A stretch of 8,771 bases of DNA from an uncultured Collinsella sp. (GTDB taxonomy: Bacteria > Actinomycetota > Coriobacteriia > Coriobacteriales > Coriobacteriaceae): the NCBI GenBank assembly GCA_902494545.1, contig CABUTP010000051.1, positions 1 through 8,771 of the forward strand, read 5' to 3'. A model generated the notes under the pieces. It worked only from the letters and a program-made list of their open reading frames with translations, did no database searches and was not told the origin of the DNA. Made by a program: the position numbers and the translations under genes. Position 1 is the stretch's first letter, and every line of letters begins with the position of its first letter. Shown here piece after piece: positions 1 through 7,837 of this stretch.

Positions 1-1
1 G

Positions 2-67
2 ACGCAGGCCGCGCATGAGCGCTGCTCGTATAACCACGAAGGAACGTTTGTAAGGAGGGACGCGTAG
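2..67 (+). CDS. 3' end of upstream gene, possibly AddB nuclease subunit (partial)
   Basis: An open frame enters from the window edge and stops at TAG 65-67, giving 21 residues that end in EGTFVRRDA. Third codon positions are mostly G or C through about position 40, as in the confirmed genes, which favours this frame. The frame ends only three bases before the addA start and is in the same reading phase. In Firmicutes-type loci addB lies directly upstream of addA. The single Cys (in ERCSYNHE) would fit the last cysteine of the AddB C-terminal iron-sulphur motif, but one residue cannot prove this. A competing frame (positions 3-53, ending in TAA 51-53 inside the Shine-Dalgarno) is also open. 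The AddB identity is inferred from context, not seen. Confidence 0.38.
   Translation, partial: TQAAHERCSYNHEGTFVRRDA
52..58 (+). promoter_or_regulatory. Shine-Dalgarno site for addA, long spacing
   Basis: AAGGAGG is a near-perfect match to the anti-Shine-Dalgarno sequence. It sits 12 nt before the ATG at 71, longer than the usual 5-9 nt. The in-frame TAG at 65-67 rules out any earlier start in this frame, so ATG 71 is still the best call. The site lies inside or overlaps the end of the preceding gene, consistent with translational coupling. Confidence 0.6.
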
Positions 68-70
68 ACC

Positions 71-3000
71 ATGGATCTTTCGACTTTGATGCCGCAACAG
101 CTGCAGATCGTCAAAACGCTCGACCGTCCGCTGTTTGTCTCGGCGGGCGCCGGTTCGGGCAAGACCTTTACCCTCACGCGCCGCATCGTCTACGCGCTCT
201 CGCCCGAATCCGGTCCGTTCGTCGAGCATCTGGACCAGGTGCTCGCCATTACCTTTACCAAAGATGCCGCGGCCGAGATCCGTGACCGCGTGCGCCGCGC
301 GCTCATCGACGAGGGCATGGACGAGGAGGCCCTGACCGTCGACGATGCATGGATCTCGACCATTCACGGCATGTGCTCGCGTATCCTGCGCGCACACGCG
401 TTGGAGCTGGGCATCGATCCCGAGTTCACGGTGCTCACCGATACTGACGAGCTTATGGACCAGGCTGTTGAGCATGTGCTGGCCCGCGCGACGGCGCCCG
501 ATGCCGCCCCCGAGCTTGCGGCATCGCTCAAGGCCCTTTACGCCTGGTATCCCATGGCGGGCGAGGGCGGCCCCTTTGGCGCCGGCACTACCATCAAGGG
601 CCTGGTGCGCGAGCTGCTGGAGCTGTCGAGTCAGTTGCCGGGCGGTATGGACGATGTGCGCGTGGCGCGCGGCCAGGCCGATACCTCGGCACTTGCCGAT
701 GCCTATCGTGCGGCGCTGGGCGCAAGCAAGGCCGCGACCGAGAAGGCGCAGACGGCGCTCGATGCCATCGACGCGTTCGAGGCGAGCGGCAAGACCATGG
801 TCGACGCGGCGCGACTTATGATGTCGTGCACCATGCCGCGCGCGAGCAAGGCGTTCCCCAAGGAGCAGGTTGAGCTGCTCAAGGCGGAGGCTGCCGATGC
901 GTTTATCAACATCGTGCTTGCCTGCGGCGGCCCGGCGCTCGATGCACTGGTGGGCCTGGCCCGTTCCGTGGAGGCCGAGTATCGCGCGCTGAAGGCTGCC
1001 CAGTCCGCCCTCGACAACAACGACCTGCTGCGCATGGCCTACGAGGCTCTGCGCGATTACCCTGCCATTCGTGCTGCGTACGAGGGCCGCTTTAAGATGG
1101 TCATGATCGATGAGTTCCAGGATACCGATCAGATGCAGGTCGATCTGATCCGCTACCTGACGGGTGCGGGGGAGCGCGCGCTGTGCACCGTGGGCGATGC
1201 ACAGCAGTCGATCTATCGCTTCCGTGGCGCCGAGGTCGAGGTGTTCCGTCGTCAGGAGCGCAAGGTGGGCTCGTCTGCCGCGCCCGAGGCGACTGCCGTG
1301 GCCGACGCCCCAGCTGGCGAGCTCGTCAAACTCGTGCGCAACTTCCGCAGCCATGACGAGGTGCTGCGTTACGTGGCACGCGTCTTCGACGGCGATGACG
1401 GCGGTCTGATGCAGGGCTTTTTGGACCTTGAGGCGAGCGACGGCCGCAAGGACACGCTGGTGGCAGATGCCTCGCGTCGCCAGGCCCTCTTTGTTGCCGG
1501 CGGCAGTACGCAGGAGCGCACACAGGCCAAGGCCCGTGCGATCGCCGAGCGATTCCGCGCGCTTGCCGATGCCGGCCAGCCTCAGGGCGGCATGGTGCTG
1601 CTGCTGGGCCGCATGACCAACGCAGACGTCTACGCACAGGCCTTCCGCGACCAGGGGCTCGACTGCGTCATCGCGGGCGGCTCAGTCTTTGCCCAAGCTG
1701 CCGAGGTGCAGACGGTGCGCGCCCTGGTTTGTGCGCTGGCCAATCCGGCCGATACGGCGCAGGGCCTTATGCCGCTGCTCGCCTCGCCGATGTTTGCGCT
1801 GGGCGCCCAGGAGTTCTTGGCGCTGGCGACCAAGCTCGATAGCGAGACGGGGGAGACCTCGCGCCGCAACATCGATGCAGGCATCATGAGCGATTTCGAC
1901 GTGCCGGGCCTGCAGGGCCTGCCGCTCGTGACGCGCGCCCGCGAGGTGTTGCGCTATGCGCTTCGTCGTGTGGGTCGCGATTCGTTCGCCGCCATCGCGC
2001 GTGACGTGGTCAACGCCTCCGGCTGGTTCGTGCGTCTGGCGCAGCGTGGTCCCGAGGGCAAGGCCATCGCCGCCAACGTGCTCAAGGCGCTCGATGCCGT
2101 GGCTGAGGCTGAGGCCGAGTTCGGCAACTCGCCGCGCTCCATTGCGCTTGCCTTCGATCGCTTCCTGGCGGGCAAGGAGGCCCCGGGCGCGCTCAATGAG
2201 GAGGGCGACGGCGCGGTACGCATCATGACCGTGCATGCATCCAAGGGCCTGGAGTATCCGGTCGTGGCGGTTGCCGAGTGCTTTGGCGTGCGCAAATCGT
2301 CCGGTGCGGCTCAGATGGGGCGTGTCGAGGGCGGAGCGCAGGTCGTGGCGCTGCCGGCACGCTTCAACGGCGTTAAGCTCGCCGACGGAACCTTTGTGAA
2401 GGGCGACGACGTCAAAAAGCAGTTTGAGCATGCGTTTAAGGGCAAGGGCACGTCGCTGTGGCTGCCGCCGGAGCTCATGGAGGATGTCTGCGCGACGGGT
2501 TCTCCCGCCGAGGCATTCGTTCGCCTGCGCAACGACGACCTGCAGCTTTCGCTCGAGGAGCGGGCTCGTCTGCTCTATGTCGCCATGACGCGTGCGCGCG
2601 AGCTGGTGATCTTGGCGATGGATGCCGGCGTGAGCCGTGGCAAGGTGACGGCGCCGACCTTCGACGTCGAGATCGATTTGACCTACGACGTGCTGCGCCG
2701 TATTTTGCCGACCGACGCTCTGGACACGCCGCAGCTCGATGCCGACCGCCTGGTGTTCGACAACTCCCAGCCGGGCGACTACGAGCTCATTTCGCTCGCG
2801 AACTTTACCTTTGGCGAGCAGGCGTTTGAGGCCAACGCTTCACTGGATGCCGAGGGCAGGCTCGTTCGTGGCGATGTCGATACAGATACTGCCGACGATT
2901 CGGCCAGTACAATCGTCCCCGGTCCTGCCGACCCCAAGCCCGATTCGTTTGAGCTTGTGTATCCCCAGGCAGTGGGCGTGCGCATGGGCATCTGTCCGTA

Positions 3001-3703
3001 TCCGATGCGTGACTCGTATAGCTACTCGTCAATCGCCGCGGCACTCCATGCCGAGACGGAAGACCGTGCCGCCGAGGCTCGTGTTCCCATGGACGAGGCT
3101 GGCGATGATGCGGAGTCGGATGGTTCCGAGATGACGGATGCAGACGTGGCCGCCGTTGAGCCCGCCGGCAACCCTATGGCGTTGGGCTCGGCCTTCCACG
3201 CTGCCTGCCAGTGGCTCATCGAGATGGGCGCCGATGCGCTGCCCGCCGCGCGTGCCGATGCACTGGCGCGCCAGTGGCGCCTGACGCCGGAGCAGCGCGA
3301 ACGCTTCGACGTTGCTCTGGACCGCTGGCTCAAGTCGGCCGTTCGTGCCGACCTGCTCGCGTGGCCGTGCGTTCGCGCCGAGGTGCCGTTCTTTTCGCTG
3401 GGCTGCGAGGACGAGGACATCGCTCGCTACGGTGCATATGCCGAGGGCGCCATCGACGCTTTGGCGACGAACCCGGCCGATCCGTCACGCGCGCTGGTCA
3501 TCGACTACAAGACGGGCGGCACACCGGACGAGACGCCGGAACAGTTGCAGGAGAAGCACGTCCTGCAGGCGCGCGTCTACGCTGATGTTCTACACAAGGC
3601 GGGCTTTGAGGCCGTGACCGTCAAGTTCGTCCGCGTGGAACAGGCCGATCCGACTCTCTTCGTCAATCCCACCGAGCCCCAAGTAGTCACCTACAATCTC
3701 TAG
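71..3703 (+). CDS. addA: AddA-type ATP-dependent helicase/nuclease subunit A
   Basis: This is a superfamily 1A (UvrD/RecB-like) helicase fused to a C-terminal PD-(D/E)XK nuclease. With AddB it would process double-strand breaks to 3' single-stranded tails for RecA. Motifs seen: Q-motif near residues 8-12, Walker A AGAGSGKT (25-32), motif Ia TFTKDAAAE (61-69), Walker B IDEFQDT (D347, E348), motif III GDAQQSIYRFRGA (from 375), motif IV RNFRS (N424), motif V TVHASKGLE (to 728) and motif VI LYVAMTRAR (835-843). The nuclease domain shows H1043 in GSAFH, D1129 in GAID, then D1145 and K1147 in IDYKTG, followed by a Gln/Tyr segment (LQARVYADVL). All core residues are present, so both activities look intact. 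An acidic low-complexity linker at about 992-1035 joins helicase and nuclease. The 1210 aa length is close to Bacillus AddA (about 1230). The start is the first ATG after an in-frame stop, behind AAGGAGG. A RecB-like or AdnA-like assignment is the alternative; the single full helicase set followed by the DYK nuclease favours AddA. Confidence 0.88.
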   Translation: MDLSTLMPQQLQIVKTLDRPLFVSAGAGSGKTFTLTRRIVYALSPESGPFVEHLDQVLAITFTKDAAAEIRDRVRRALIDEGMDEEALTVDDAWISTIHGMCSRILRAHALELGIDPEFTVLTDTDELMDQAVEHVLARATAPDAAPELAASLKALYAWYPMAGEGGPFGAGTTIKGLVRELLELSSQLPGGMDDVRVARGQADTSALADAYRAALGASKAATEKAQTALDAIDAFEASGKTMVDAARLMMSCTMPRASKAFPKEQVELLKAEAADAFINIVLACGGPALDALVGLARSVEAEYRALKAAQSALDNNDLLRMAYEALRDYPAIRAAYEGRFKMVMIDEFQDTDQMQVDLIRYLTGAGERALCTVGDAQQSIYRFRGAEVEVFRRQERKVGSSAAPEATAVADAPAGELVKLVRNFRSHDEVLRYVARVFDGDDGGLMQGFLDLEASDGRKDTLVADASRRQALFVAGGSTQERTQAKARAIAERFRALADAGQPQGGMVLLLGRMTNADVYAQAFRDQGLDCVIAGGSVFAQAAEVQTVRALVCALANPADTAQGLMPLLASPMFALGAQEFLALATKLDSETGETSRRNIDAGIMSDFDVPGLQGLPLVTRAREVLRYALRRVGRDSFAAIARDVVNASGWFVRLAQRGPEGKAIAANVLKALDAVAEAEAEFGNSPRSIALAFDRFLAGKEAPGALNEEGDGAVRIMTVHASKGLEYPVVAVAECFGVRKSSGAAQMGRVEGGAQVVALPARFNGVKLADGTFVKGDDVKKQFEHAFKGKGTSLWLPPELMEDVCATGSPAEAFVRLRNDDLQLSLEERARLLYVAMTRARELVILAMDAGVSRGKVTAPTFDVEIDLTYDVLRRILPTDALDTPQLDADRLVFDNSQPGDYELISLANFTFGEQAFEANASLDAEGRLVRGDVDTDTADDSASTIVPGPADPKPDSFELVYPQAVGVRMGICPYPMRDSYSYSSIAAALHAETEDRAAEARVPMDEAGDDAESDGSEMTDADVAAVEPAGNPMALGSAFHAACQWLIEMGADALPAARADALARQWRLTPEQRERFDVALDRWLKSAVRADLLAWPCVRAEVPFFSLGCEDEDIARYGAYAEGAIDALATNPADPSRALVIDYKTGGTPDETPEQLQEKHVLQARVYADVLHKAGFEAVTVKFVRVEQADPTLFVNPTEPQVVTYNL

Positions 3704-3715
3704 CCCTCAGATAGC

Positions 3716-3778
3716 TTGCGGTGGAATAGTTCCTGTATTGCGGCCCAGATGGCCCAAGCGGGAACTATTTCACCGCAA
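3716..3778. repeat. 63-nt imperfect palindrome (intergenic hairpin element)
   Basis: The outer arms 3716-3733 and 3761-3778 are 18 nt each and complementary at every position except one G-T pair (3724/3770). The symmetry continues inward: 3716-3745 resembles the reverse complement of 3751-3778 with a 2-nt length difference and a few mismatches. Only CAGAT (3746-3750) remains as the loop, closed by GGCC/GGCC. It begins 12 nt after the addA stop. No T-run follows the right arm, so it is not a standard intrinsic terminator, although it could block 3' exonucleases or aid termination. The tidy boundaries and near-complete symmetry resemble REP-like or small MITE-like intergenic elements. I see no clear target-site duplication. 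Its family membership is inference. Confidence 0.75.
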
Positions 3779-3833
3779 CTCAAGAGGAGCCGTGTGGGTT
3801 TGGCTAGGTTCGGGTGCTGTCCGTGCCGTGGGG

Positions 3834-3839
3834 TAAAAT
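3834..3839 (+). promoter_or_regulatory. Candidate -10 element of a dnaE promoter
   Basis: TAAAAT lies in a GC-rich stretch 39 nt upstream of the dnaE ATG, which would place the transcription start near 3846 and leave a leader of about 33 nt. The best -35 candidate, TTCGGG at 3809-3814 with a 19-nt spacer, is a poor match, and there is no extended -10 TG. The call rests mainly on the A/T-rich hexamer and its placement between the hairpin element and dnaE. Confidence 0.35.
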
Positions 3840-3878
3840 CGTTCAGTCAGAACACGAACCCGCATCGGAGCTCATCAC

Positions 3879-6800
3879 ATGGCATTCGTCCATCTGCACA
3901 ATCACACTGTTTTCTCCATGCTCGACGGCGCAACCCGTATCCAGGATATGGTCAACCGTGCCGTTGAGCTGGGCATGCCCGCCGTGGCCATTACCGACCA
4001 CGGCTACATGTATGGCGTGCCCGACCTGGCGCTGGCCTGCGACGCCGTCAACCACAACACGCCCGAGTACAAAACCTGGAGCCACGACAAGGCCTTCTTG
4101 GAAAAGGACCGCCGCGACGAGCTGGTGGAGCCCGATCCCGAGGAAAACCCGCGCGAGCATGCCCAGTATGTGAAGGACATGGCCATGTGGGACGAGAAGG
4201 GCAACATCGACGAGCTCAAGCCGCCCCTGGTCATCAAACCCATCTTTGGCTGCGAGGTCTACTTTACGCCGGACGAGACGCTCGCCCGCGACCACAAGCC
4301 CGAGCTCTACCACATGATCCTTCTGGCCAAGGACCAGGAGGGCTACGTCAACCTGATGCAGACGGTCTCTGAGGCCGCCGTGCAGGGCTTTTACTATAAG
4401 CCCCGCGTGACGCTCGACAACCTGCGCCGCCACGCCAAGGGCATGATCTGCACCAGTGCCTGTATCGCGGGCATCATCCCCAAGTACATCGACCGCGGTG
4501 ACATGGAGGGTGCCATCAAGTGGGCCGAGACCTTCCGCGACACCTTCGACCCCGGCGATTTTTACATCGAGATTCAGGAACACGGCATTACCACCGATAA
4601 CGGCCTGACCGACGAGCAGATGGACCGCACGCTCATCGACATTGCCAAACAGGTGGGCGTCAAGGTCATCGCCACCAACGACTTCCACTACCTGCGCCGC
4701 GAGGACGCCCCCGTGCAGGACGTCATCATGTGCATTGGCATGAACGCCAAGGTCGACGACCCCAACCGTATGCGCATGACCGGCTCGGAGTTTTACATGA
4801 AGACCGAGGAGGAGATGCGGGCGATGTTCCCGTATTGCCCCGAGGCCTGCGACAACACGCTCGAGATTGCCGACAAGTGCTACGTGGAGCTCGACTGGGA
4901 CTCCATCATCCTGCCGCGCTTCCCGTTGCTCGATCCCGGCGAGACGCACGAGAGCCAGTTCCGCCGCGAGTGCGAGAAGGGCCTGCGCCAGCACTACGGT
5001 GACGACTGGGCCACGCGCGAGATCGGCGGAGTCAACATCAAAGAGCGCTTTGAGTACGAATACAAGGTCATCTGCGACAAGGGCTTTGCCGCCTACTTCT
5101 TGATCGTTGCCGAGTACGTGCAATGGGCCAAGGACAACGGCATCGGCGTCGGCCCCGGCCGTGGTTCGGCCGCCGGCGCTATCGTCGCCTACGCCATGAA
5201 CATCACCGCGTTCGACCCGCTCGAGAACGGCCTGATGTTCGAGAGGTTCCTGTCCCCGCAGCGTACCGAGATGCCCGATATCGATATGGACTTCGACGAT
5301 GAGCGGCGCCTCGAGGTCGTGGAGCACGTTCGCCAGCTCTACGGCCCCGAGAAGGTCACCCACGTCATCACCTACTCGACCATCAAGGCCAAGCAGGCCA
5401 TCAATGATGCCGCGCGCGTCCTGGACTACCCGGTCTACATGGGCCAGCGCCTGTCCAAGATGGTCTCGAGCGACCCCAAGGTCAAGCTCAAGCAGGTGCT
5501 CGACAAACAACCCGGCAAAGAAGATCTGTTTAACCCCGACTTTGCCGAGGCCTATAAAAAGGACGACGACGCCCGCCGCATCATCGACACGGCGCTCTCG
5601 ATCGAGGGCCTCACCCGTGGCGAGGGCGTGCACGCGTGCGCCGTTCTGATCTGCCGCGACCCCGTCAACGAGCACGTGCCCACCAAGCTCGACACCAAGG
5701 GCGGCGTCGAGATTACCCAGTACGAGGGCCATACCGTTGCCGACATGGGCCTGCTCAAGATGGACTTCCTGGGCCTGCGCACGCTGACGGTTATCTCTAA
5801 GGCCAAGGCAAACATCAAAAAGAACTTTGGCATCGACATCAAAGAGGAAGAGATTCCCTTTGACGATCCCGAGATCTTTAAGCTCATGGGCTCCGGTCAC
5901 ACCGCCGGCGTCTTCCAGGTCGAGTCCGCCGGCATGACGGCCACGATCAAGAACATGAAGCCCACAGAGTACAAGCACGTCGTGGCATTGATCGCCCTGT
6001 ACCGTCCGGGCCCGCTAGGCGCCGGCATGGTCTCGTCCTACATCAACCGTATGAACGGCAAGGAGCCGGCCGTCTCCTACGACGACCGTCTGGACGACAT
6101 CCTGGGCGAAACCTACGGCACCATGGTCTACCAGGAACAGGTTATGCTCATCTCCGTCGAGATGTGCGGCTTCTCCAAGGGCGAATCGGACTCGCGTATC
6201 CGTAAGCCCGTGGCTAAGAAAAAGATTAAGCTGCTCACGTCGACGGTGCTGCACTGGGAGGATGGCTCGGACGAGACCACCTACGACCACTGGATGAACG
6301 GCGCTATCAAGAACAACTACACGCGCGAGGTCGCCCAGAAGATTTGGGACGATGTTCTCGAGTTCGCATCCTACGCCTTCAACAAGTCGCACTCCGCCGG
6401 CTACGCCATCCTGGTTATGCAGACGGCGTGGCTCAAGGCGCACTATCCGCACGAGTACATGGCGGCCGTGCTGACGTCCTACACGGGCAAGACCGACAAG
6501 ATCGTGCACTACGTCTCGGCATGCCGTCACGACGGCATCCCCGTGCTTTCGCCAGATGTCAACGAGTCCGGTACCGAGTTCACGGCTACCAAGGAGGGCG
6601 TGCGCTTTGGTCTGGCCGGCATCCGCGGCGTGGGTACCGGCGTGGCGCAGGCGATTATCGCCGAGCGCGAGGCGGGCGGCCCGTTTAAGACGCTGCACGA
6701 CTTTGTCGAGCGCGTGGACTCGAGCCAGGCCAACCGCCGCGTGATCGAATCGCTGATCAAGGCAGGTGCCTTCGACTCCACGGGCTATCCGCGCCGCCAG

Positions 6801-7682
6801 ATGATGCGCTTTGTGGACAAGAACAACCCCGAGAACATCATCGACGCCGCGATAAAGCGCCAGAAGGACCGCGCGAGCGGCCAGACCTCGTTCTTCGACA
6901 TGTTTGGTGATGTTGAGGGCTCGGGTTTCGAGGTCAGCGTGCCCGATCCGGACGGCCAGGAATGGGACCGCCACCTTAAGCTGAGCCAGGAGAAGGAGGT
7001 TCTGGGCATCTATGTCTCGGACCACCCGCTGCGCCCGTTTGAGTATGCGCTCAGCAAAGCGCGCGACTTCTCGTTCTCGCAGATCGACACCGGCTACGAA
7101 GTTCAGAATCCTACGGGCGGCACCATCAACCAGGAGATTCCCGAGGGTAAGGCGCTGTGGTGGGCCGGCATGGTCTCGAGCGTGTCCAAGCGCGTGACCA
7201 AAAACGGCGACCCCATGGGCATCGTGCAGCTCGAGGACATGGAAGGCGAGGCCACCGTCGTCGTGTTCCCCAAGACCTACAAGGAGGCCGAGGGGTACCT
7301 GTACGGCGAGGTTGATCCCGAGACCGGCGCGCAGCTGTCCGACGCGTTTGTGCGCATTAAGGGCAAGCTCGAGCGCTCGGACCGCGGCGACCAGATCATC
7401 GCGCAGGAGATCGTGCCGCTTGAGCTCAACGAGGAGAACAACAAGCCCAAGGTGTTTGAGGTTATGGTGCCCAACAGCCGATTTAGCCAGGGCAATATGG
7501 CGCGCCTGGCCACGGTGCTCACCGCTAACCCGGGCGGCGACCGCGTGGAGATCTTTATCGAGCAGGTGGACGGGCGCGTGCTGCGCGCCGAGGTGCCTGC
7601 CAAGGTCAACGCGCGCTCGATTCCGCTGCTGGCCGAGGCCAAGGCCATTGTGGGTAACCAAGGCCGCGTGACGGTTATCTAA
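3879..7682 (+). CDS. dnaE: DNA polymerase III subunit alpha (DnaE type)
   Basis: This is the catalytic subunit of the replicative polymerase, 1267 aa (E. coli DnaE is 1160). The N-terminal PHP domain keeps the expected metal ligands: H7 and H9 in HLHNH, D16, D40-H41, E126 in GCEVYF, H145, C195, and D268 and H270 in TNDFHY. This suggests a working PHP proofreading exonuclease, unlike the degenerate E. coli domain. The C-family polymerase core has GPGRGSAAG (from 425), catalytic D467 and D469 in PDIDMDF, and the third Asp D629 in MDFLGL, followed by NKSHSAGYA (from 835). Next come a helix-hairpin-helix region (about 905-945), the clamp-binding motif QTSFFD (1002-1007) and an OB fold (about 1092-1135). 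No intein or frameshift is seen. Oddities are a PHP insertion of about 55 residues (58-117) and an altered finger motif (768-782). CGGAG at 3866-3870 sits 8 nt before the ATG, and the PHP motif begins at residue 3, fixing the start. Flanking hairpin elements suggest a monocistronic unit. DnaE2 is unlikely, because the clamp motif and PHP site are intact and no imuA/imuB neighbours are present. Confidence 0.96.
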   Translation: MAFVHLHNHTVFSMLDGATRIQDMVNRAVELGMPAVAITDHGYMYGVPDLALACDAVNHNTPEYKTWSHDKAFLEKDRRDELVEPDPEENPREHAQYVKDMAMWDEKGNIDELKPPLVIKPIFGCEVYFTPDETLARDHKPELYHMILLAKDQEGYVNLMQTVSEAAVQGFYYKPRVTLDNLRRHAKGMICTSACIAGIIPKYIDRGDMEGAIKWAETFRDTFDPGDFYIEIQEHGITTDNGLTDEQMDRTLIDIAKQVGVKVIATNDFHYLRREDAPVQDVIMCIGMNAKVDDPNRMRMTGSEFYMKTEEEMRAMFPYCPEACDNTLEIADKCYVELDWDSIILPRFPLLDPGETHESQFRRECEKGLRQHYGDDWATREIGGVNIKERFEYEYKVICDKGFAAYFLIVAEYVQWAKDNGIGVGPGRGSAAGAIVAYAMNITAFDPLENGLMFERFLSPQRTEMPDIDMDFDDERRLEVVEHVRQLYGPEKVTHVITYSTIKAKQAINDAARVLDYPVYMGQRLSKMVSSDPKVKLKQVLDKQPGKEDLFNPDFAEAYKKDDDARRIIDTALSIEGLTRGEGVHACAVLICRDPVNEHVPTKLDTKGGVEITQYEGHTVADMGLLKMDFLGLRTLTVISKAKANIKKNFGIDIKEEEIPFDDPEIFKLMGSGHTAGVFQVESAGMTATIKNMKPTEYKHVVALIALYRPGPLGAGMVSSYINRMNGKEPAVSYDDRLDDILGETYGTMVYQEQVMLISVEMCGFSKGESDSRIRKPVAKKKIKLLTSTVLHWEDGSDETTYDHWMNGAIKNNYTREVAQKIWDDVLEFASYAFNKSHSAGYAILVMQTAWLKAHYPHEYMAAVLTSYTGKTDKIVHYVSACRHDGIPVLSPDVNESGTEFTATKEGVRFGLAGIRGVGTGVAQAIIAEREAGGPFKTLHDFVERVDSSQANRRVIESLIKAGAFDSTGYPRRQMMRFVDKNNPENIIDAAIKRQKDRASGQTSFFDMFGDVEGSGFEVSVPDPDGQEWDRHLKLSQEKEVLGIYVSDHPLRPFEYALSKARDFSFSQIDTGYEVQNPTGGTINQEIPEGKALWWAGMVSSVSKRVTKNGDPMGIVQLEDMEGEATVVVFPKTYKEAEGYLYGEVDPETGAQLSDAFVRIKGKLERSDRGDQIIAQEIVPLELNEENNKPKVFEVMVPNSRFSQGNMARLATVLTANPGGDRVEIFIEQVDGRVLRAEVPAKVNARSIPLLAEAKAIVGNQGRVTVI

Positions 7683-7695
7683 AATGATTTTGCCG

Positions 7696-7822
7696 GGGTA
7701 GCTAATTTGGGACGGGGCTATTTTAGCTACCCTTTGGCTGACGGCGAATGAGTCGGGGTCGGAATGCATCTCAACCGACATATGGGGGTAGCTAAAATAG
7801 CCCCGTCCCAAATTAGCTACCC
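7696..7822. repeat. 37-bp perfect inverted repeat with nested palindromic boxes
   Basis: Arms 7696-7732 and 7786-7822 are exact reverse complements over 37 nt and enclose a 53-nt centre (7733-7785). In RNA, wobble pairs would lengthen the stem slightly at both ends. Each arm begins with GGGTAGCTAA and ends with TTAGCTACCC, themselves reverse complements, so the same 10-nt box occurs four times in alternating orientation. An arm can therefore fold alone (10-bp stem, 17-nt loop) or pair with the other arm. The centre has a small extra hairpin (GTCGG 7758-7762 with CCGAC 7775-7779). The element starts 13 nt after the dnaE stop and ends 20 nt before the next ATG, filling most of the gap. No T-run follows, so it is not a classical terminator. 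No transposase is present and no target duplication is obvious. The form fits a MITE-like or REP-like intergenic element; function unknown. Confidence 0.85.
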
Positions 7823-7832
7823 TGTGTGGATT

Positions 7833-7837
7833 GGAGG
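7833..7837 (+). promoter_or_regulatory. Shine-Dalgarno site deciding ATG over GTG start
   Basis: GGAGG is followed by two possible consecutive in-frame starts, GTG 7840-7842 and ATG 7843-7845. Spacing is 5 nt to the ATG but only 2 nt to the GTG, so ATG is preferred. Confidence 0.7.

Noticed and set aside
1682..2431. 249-residue antisense frame within addA
   Set aside because: Shadow of the addA coding strand; low-complexity His/Arg/Gly-rich translation without motifs.
3807..3860. GGTTCG (3807-3812) and CGAACC (3855-3860) flanking the dnaE promoter, and GAACACGAAC as a possible LexA site
   Set aside because: The 6-bp arms are too short and too far apart to be convincing, and the GAAC...GTTC pattern of an actinobacterial/Bacillus LexA box is not completed.
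3716..3967. 83-residue + strand frame spanning the gap before dnaE
   Set aside because: It is made largely of the hairpin element and promoter region, overlaps the dnaE start in another frame, and has no convincing ribosome site.
3843..5978. 711-residue open frame on the - strand, antisense to dnaE
   Set aside because: It mirrors the dnaE coding strand: strong G/C bias at third positions leaves the opposite strand short of stops. The translation is a repetitive Val/Leu/Gly/Asp/His-rich string with no family motif, while dnaE on the + strand has every expected motif.
6180..6383. Local frameshift or intein remnant in dnaE
   Set aside because: The frame is continuous, codon use does not change, and conserved motifs on both sides are in phase; there are no intein splice-site residues.
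7696..7822. The inverted repeat as a rho-independent terminator of dnaE
   Set aside because: Neither arm is followed by a run of T, and the perfect stem with a 53-nt centre is far longer than standard terminators; a partial termination effect remains possible.
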